From: Leidyana gryllorum EB-2025a
Taxonomy: Eukaryota; Apicomplexa
Direction: 5' to 3'
Length of the DNA: 63,272 nucleotides
NCBI GenBank assembly: GCA_048772705.1
Contig: JBLWGC010000138.1
Span: 1-63,272 of the forward strand
Shown here in pieces: positions 60,375-63,272 of this stretch. Under the pieces are notes generated by a model. It worked only from the letters and a program-made list of their open reading frames with translations, searched no databases and was not told the DNA's origin. The first letter of the stretch is position 1; each line of letters begins with the position of its first letter. The position numbers and the translations under genes are program-made.

Positions 60375-60427
60375 GTCTTGTAGCTCAGTCGGCAGAGTCT
60401 ACCCCCTAACCACTCGGGCAAGTTGCC
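60375..60427. pseudogene. Asn 5' fragment fused to Ser 5' fragment
   Basis: Plus-strand Asn up to the D arm (60375-60397) meets the 5' part of a minus-strand Ser (60398-60427): an inverted junction within two tRNAs. Confidence 0.8.
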
Positions 60428-60498
60428 ACCTGTCCAACTGGGCATCTTGCGCCCAGTGCCGTCACATACGGTTCAGCAAGCTCGACTCGGACTTCTCG

Positions 60499-60563
60499 CG
60501 CTGCCCGAACCTGCGGTCTCCCATCAAAAGTCTTGCGCTCTATCGACGGACTTGGGGCGGCGA
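60499..60563 (-). pseudogene. Lys-derived remnant
   Basis: As 27988. Confidence 0.55.
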
Positions 60564-60661
60564 CGAAGCTCGGACTTAGTAACAAATTCCATTCGTATTG
60601 ATCGTTGAATCTTGGGCCTTCCTCGGGTACAGGGCGAAGCTGTATCAGAGATGCACTCACT

Positions 60662-60735
60662 TGGTCACGCACGGGCTCCAACCGCGGACTCAGAACTCAT
60701 TAGGCTCACGCTCTGGCCGCCTGAAATACGCGACC
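60662..60735 (-). pseudogene. tRNA-Ile (AAT), degenerate
   Basis: As 28151. Confidence 0.65.
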
Positions 60736-60897
60736 GCTTCAGAGTTGAGGTGAACAGTCACTAGCCAAAGGAGCCGACTGATGTGTTCAGCAAAACCCCA
60801 TGACTGGGATTGAAGTGGCCGCTCAGACCTTTCTCACGGAGAAGGGGCACCAATTCGCACGGGATTCCCGATGGAAGGCGTAGCCCGTTCCACTCTC

Positions 60898-60979
60898 GGC
60901 AAGGTGGCCGAGTGGTTGAGGCGGCGGCCTGCTAAGCCGGTGGGTTTCACCCGCGTGAGTTCGAATCTCACCCCTGTCG
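60898..60979 (+). tRNA. trnS-GCU: tRNA-Ser (GCT)
   Basis: Loop CTGCTAA; D loop GGTTGAGG, one variable-arm base and the acceptor (CCCTGTC) changed. Confidence 0.88.
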
Positions 60980-61089
60980 GTAGCATTCGGGAAAAAGCGC
61001 AACTGCTTTGTCCGACCCAAATCCAAGGCTCTACGCTGGGCGCTATATACAGGAGCCACTTGAAATATTTCAGAGATCAGTAGAGACCC

Positions 61090-61170
61090 GTGTTGCGGGA
61101 GACCTCGGACACTGCAGTCATAAGCCCAACACTCTCGCACTGAGTTCCACTACTCCAGCGTCGGATATCA
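61090..61170 (-). pseudogene. iMet-like remnant
   Basis: CATAAGCCCAACACTCTC anticodon/D arm of initiator Met; ends not recognisable. Confidence 0.45.
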
Positions 61171-61305
61171 TGCAGGAAGCGGAAATGTGGTTCTTGAGAT
61201 GCGGATCGATTTGACACCTATGAGTGCCGTAGCTGGGCAGGCCGACCAGGGGGCTGTTTGGTCTGAAGGTATGATTTCTCCTCGCTCAAAAGAACATTGC
61301 AACTG

Positions 61306-61378
61306 GGTCTTGTAGCTCAGTCGGCAAAGCGTGTAGCTGTTCACCACAAGGTCGCAGTTTCGAAGCCTGGCAGTACCG
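61306..61378 (+). pseudogene. tRNA-Asn (GTT), degenerate
   Basis: Loop CTGTTCA; acceptor GGTCTTG/CAGTACC, T loop TTTCGAAG. Confidence 0.6.
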
Positions 61379-61455
61379 GGAGCTGCGATGTCCAACTCTC
61401 TCTTAGAGGTCGCAACTCTGTATCTAACCACCGACAGGTGCCGGCCTACTGAGTT

Positions 61456-61528
61456 TGGACAACCTGGGTATCGATCCCAGTACCTCTCGCATGCAAAGCG
61501 AGCGCTCTACCATCTGAGCTAGTCGCCC
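61456..61528 (-). tRNA. trnA-UGC: tRNA-Ala (TGC)
   Basis: Loop TTTGCAT; acceptor GGGCGAC/GTTGTCC pairs with one G-T. Best TGC Ala. Confidence 0.94.
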
Positions 61529-61616
61529 GTTGCGCAGACCCCATCGCATGTGTTGGTTCTCAACATAGTATAACCACCCTCTCAACTGTACTCAGCGGTT
61601 TGCACGACCGACAGGC

Positions 61617-61688
61617 GGCTGTTTGGTCTAGTGGTATGATTCTTCTTTCGGGTGGAAGAAGTCCTGTGTTCGATTCCCAGAAGAGCCC
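61617..61688 (+). tRNA. trnP-CGG: tRNA-Pro (CGG)
   Basis: Loop TTCGGGT; acceptor mismatch GGCTGTT/AAGAGCC and T stem CTGTG/CCCAG weak. Confidence 0.7.
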
Positions 61689-61781
61689 GTCTGATAGTGG
61701 TTGACTGAATGCCACGTCTCTCCAAGGTCGTATGATCCCGGATGAAGTCCAGACCAGCTGAGACAAAATCGGCTGGAACCG

Positions 61782-61853
61782 CTCCGAGACCGGGAATCGA
61801 ACCCGGGTCTTCCGCGTGACAGGCGGAAATACTAACCACTATACTATCTCGGA
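61782..61853 (-). tRNA. trnD-GUC: tRNA-Asp (GTC)
   Basis: Identical to 10789. Confidence 0.96.
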
Positions 61854-61948
61854 CGCTCTGAACACGCCGCCCTCCAACCCCAAAAGTCCTTCCATTTTGA
61901 GAGGTCAAGCACAGAAAACGCGTGGAGCGGGCGAGCCAACAACATGCC

Positions 61949-62040
61949 GGCAAGATGGCCGAGTTGCCCAAGACGCTGTGCTCAGACTGGAGTCCGAAAG
62001 GGCGAGGATCTGGGGTTAAGCCTTTCGAACCCCGGAGCAG
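61949..62040 (+). pseudogene. tRNA-Leu (CAG) with enlarged T loop
   Basis: As 10955, loop CTCAGAC. Confidence 0.65.
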
Positions 62041-62047
62041 TTGGACA

Positions 62048-62115
62048 GCCGGGGAAAGCTCAGTTGACTGTAGTGCTGGCATCAGATAGTCGGCGGTTCG
62101 GTTCCGTCACACCGA
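62048..62115 (+). pseudogene. tRNA-Tyr, D arm deleted
   Basis: GTA and intron intact; about 13 bases between A box and anticodon stem are gone. Confidence 0.7.
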
Positions 62116-62181
62116 ATGGTTCTGGCAGACAGCGTTGATAGGCCAACTAGACTACTCCGGCGAGGGTTCCATCTATGTAGT

Positions 62182-62255
62182 TCGGATGGGCTGGGAATCA
62201 ATCCCAGAACCTTTCGTATACTAAGCCACCGTTTCATCATCTGGGCTAGCCTCCC
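62182..62255 (-). pseudogene. Ala-derived body with AGT anticodon
   Basis: As 11202. Confidence 0.55.
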
Positions 62256-62343
62256 ACTGTGCCTACCTCATGGCATTGAGTGATACTTCACATAGTGAGA
62301 CGAGTCTCTCGACTGTACCCAGCGGGTTGCACGACCGACAGGC

Positions 62344-62415
62344 CGCTGTTTGGTCTAGTGGTATGATCCTTCCTTAGGGTGGAAGGAGTCCTGGGTTTGA
62401 TTCCCAGAACAGCCC
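62344..62415 (+). tRNA. trnP-AGG: tRNA-Pro (AGG)
   Basis: Loop TTAGGGT; first acceptor pairs changed (CGCTGTT) and T loop TTTGATT. Confidence 0.7.
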
Positions 62416-62539
62416 TCTGGGTTGTCGGTTGACCCGATGGGATAAGCAGTTTTAGAAGTAACACAGCCACCGCGTCGACACTCAAGGCAATTAACATCTC
62501 AAGAATTGCATTTCGGCTACCTCTTCCATGTTGCAGACT

Positions 62540-62611
62540 AAGCAGTGCAGCTCAGCGGAAGAGTGTTGGGCTCACAACCCAAAGGTCAGTCGATCGAAAC
62601 GACTCATTGCT
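62540..62611 (+). tRNA. initiator Met body with CAC anticodon
   Basis: GGG CTCACAA CCC with T loop ATCGAAA: initiator frame, anticodon CAC (Val GUG). D arm CAGCTCAGCGG; acceptor AGCAGTG/CATTGCT with one G-T. Confidence 0.75.
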
Positions 62612-62660
62612 AAGTGTGCGCAAAAGGGAAACAGTCTAGAATAGATCGGCTCGTGACCAA

Positions 62661-62729
62661 AGCCTTCTGCCGGAATCGAACCGACCTTTCGCTTAGTAAG
62701 CGAATGCTCTGCCCCTAAGCTAAGAAGGC
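62661..62729 (-). pseudogene. tRNA-Thr body with ACT anticodon
   Basis: Loop TTACTAA (ACT, Ser); three bases missing in the T stem. Confidence 0.7.
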
Positions 62730-62805
62730 AATGCAAGCCGAAGATCACGAAACAGTCTCTATTGACGGAGATTACTGGACCACTTTGCTCGAGTAGTGCA
62801 AGGAC

Positions 62806-62878
62806 TTCCACTGCCGGGACTTGAACCCGGAGCGTGCGAGTCAGAGCCGCTTGTCCTAGCCACTTAGACTACAGTGGG
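62806..62878 (-). tRNA. tRNA-Glu body with CTG anticodon
   Basis: Loop CTCTGAC gives CTG (Gln); anticodon stem and 5' acceptor have changes. Confidence 0.6.
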
Positions 62879-63012
62879 CAAGTTCCCCAATTGAGGTTTC
62901 GGATGAGAACCGTACCCTCTTAACAAGACGTGGTCCGTCGGGTCAACCTACAACAAAAGGGTTGCAGTAGAAAGTGGAGGGTCTCTCCACTAAGCTCAGA
63001 AACATTGTAAGG

Positions 63013-63084
63013 GGTCTTGTAGCTCAGTGGCAGAGCGTGTGGCTTTTGATGACAAACTCGGAGGTCCGGAACCTAACAGAACCG
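63013..63084 (+). pseudogene. tRNA-Asn, degenerate
   Basis: D arm of Asn, then GGCTTTTGATGACAAAC in place of the anticodon arm. Confidence 0.6.
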
Positions 63085-63203
63085 GCTTCAGATGCACCCT
63101 AGACATTGAGTGCGGTGCTCTCCCAATGGCACTTGTGGTTCGCGACTCTTCAAAGATGGTAGCGATGGGTCTGAAGGCGGCCACCTACAGCCGTAGCGTA
63201 CTT

Positions 63204-63272
63204 TGGACGACCCGGGCATCGATCCCAGTACCTCTCGCATGCTAAGCGAGCGCTCTACCATTTGAGCTAGTT
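63204..63272 (-). tRNA. trnA-AGC: tRNA-Ala (AGC), cut by window edge
   Basis: Loop TTAGCAT on CTCGC/GCGAG, T arm ATCGATG. The 5' four bases lie outside. Confidence 0.88.

Noticed and set aside
2087-63272. Over a hundred short reading frames with recurring strings such as GFEPARARPSRFLVYPLNHSGKLP-like or GIEPRTSSTRRKNHTTRP-like peptides
   Set aside because: They are translations of tRNA T arms and anticodon arms on the wrong strand. The repetition comes from the tRNA repeats, not from a protein family.
2087-63272. CRISPR array
   Set aside because: Repeats are 71-84-nt tRNA genes of many kinds on both strands with unequal spacers; no short constant direct repeat.
2087-63272. tRNA-derived SINE cluster
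   Set aside because: Full-length bodies with both acceptor strands, many isotypes, no A/T-rich tails or target-site duplications around single copies.
2087-63272. Phage, giant-virus or bacterial tRNA array
   Set aside because: No encoded CCA ends, A34 anticodons in eight families, an intron in Tyr, LTR elements and no viral genes.

Overview
This is a eukaryotic nuclear tRNA-gene mega-array. Almost every stretch from about 2.1 kb to the right edge is a tRNA gene, a decayed tRNA gene or the short spacer between two of them, on both strands, at roughly one tRNA-like body per 150-250 bases. I find no host protein gene. The predicted short reading frames are translations of tRNA bodies. Intact or near-intact genes cover all 20 amino acids, with separate initiator and elongator Met. 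Eukaryotic signs are: no encoded 3' CCA, A34 anticodons for Ala (AGC), Arg (ACG), Ile (AAT), Leu (AAG), Pro (AGG), Ser (AGA), Thr (AGT) and Val (AAC), A- and B-box motifs, and an intron in tRNA-Tyr. The Glu, Gln, Phe, Pro and Arg(ACG) bodies look to me more like plant or algal tRNAs than animal ones. That is from memory, so the lineage is unresolved.

Layout. 1-2086: 5' end of a Ty3/Gypsy-like LTR retrotransposon on the minus strand, running off the left edge. 2.1-14.7 kb: mixed tRNA array. 14,695-15,028: a 334-bp insert with a gag-like start. 15.0-16.2 kb: tRNAs. 16,222-17,238: a solo LTR of the same family as the left one, with an internal duplication and a 5-bp target-site duplication. 17.2-37.9 kb: tRNAs, containing a 2.3-kb inverted repeat (17,703-19,991 and 32,436-34,724). 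37,945-50,341: near-identical tandem copy of 19,961-32,447. 50.3-52.8 kb: tRNAs. 53,109-53,682: third LTR. 53.7-55.7 kb: broken tyrosine-recombinase element, then about 0.6 kb of unassigned DNA. 56.3-63.3 kb: tRNAs, with a 1-kb direct duplication (57.2 and 59.3 kb).

The array has grown by block duplication. Blocks such as Asp-Val, Pro-Asp-Leu-Tyr, Glu-Thr, Ser-Gly-Trp and Ala-Arg(CCT)-Arg(TCG) recur with their spacers, direct and inverted. Several junctions lie inside tRNA bodies, giving chimeras (Gln/Gly, Arg/Leu, Leu/Leu). Many bodies carry the anticodon of another amino acid. Most genes have no T4+ tract just downstream, so ordinary Pol III termination is not evident. The Gypsy primer-binding site matches the tRNA-Phe made by this same array.

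In the entries, 'loop' means anticodon loop positions 32-38 in the tRNA sense.
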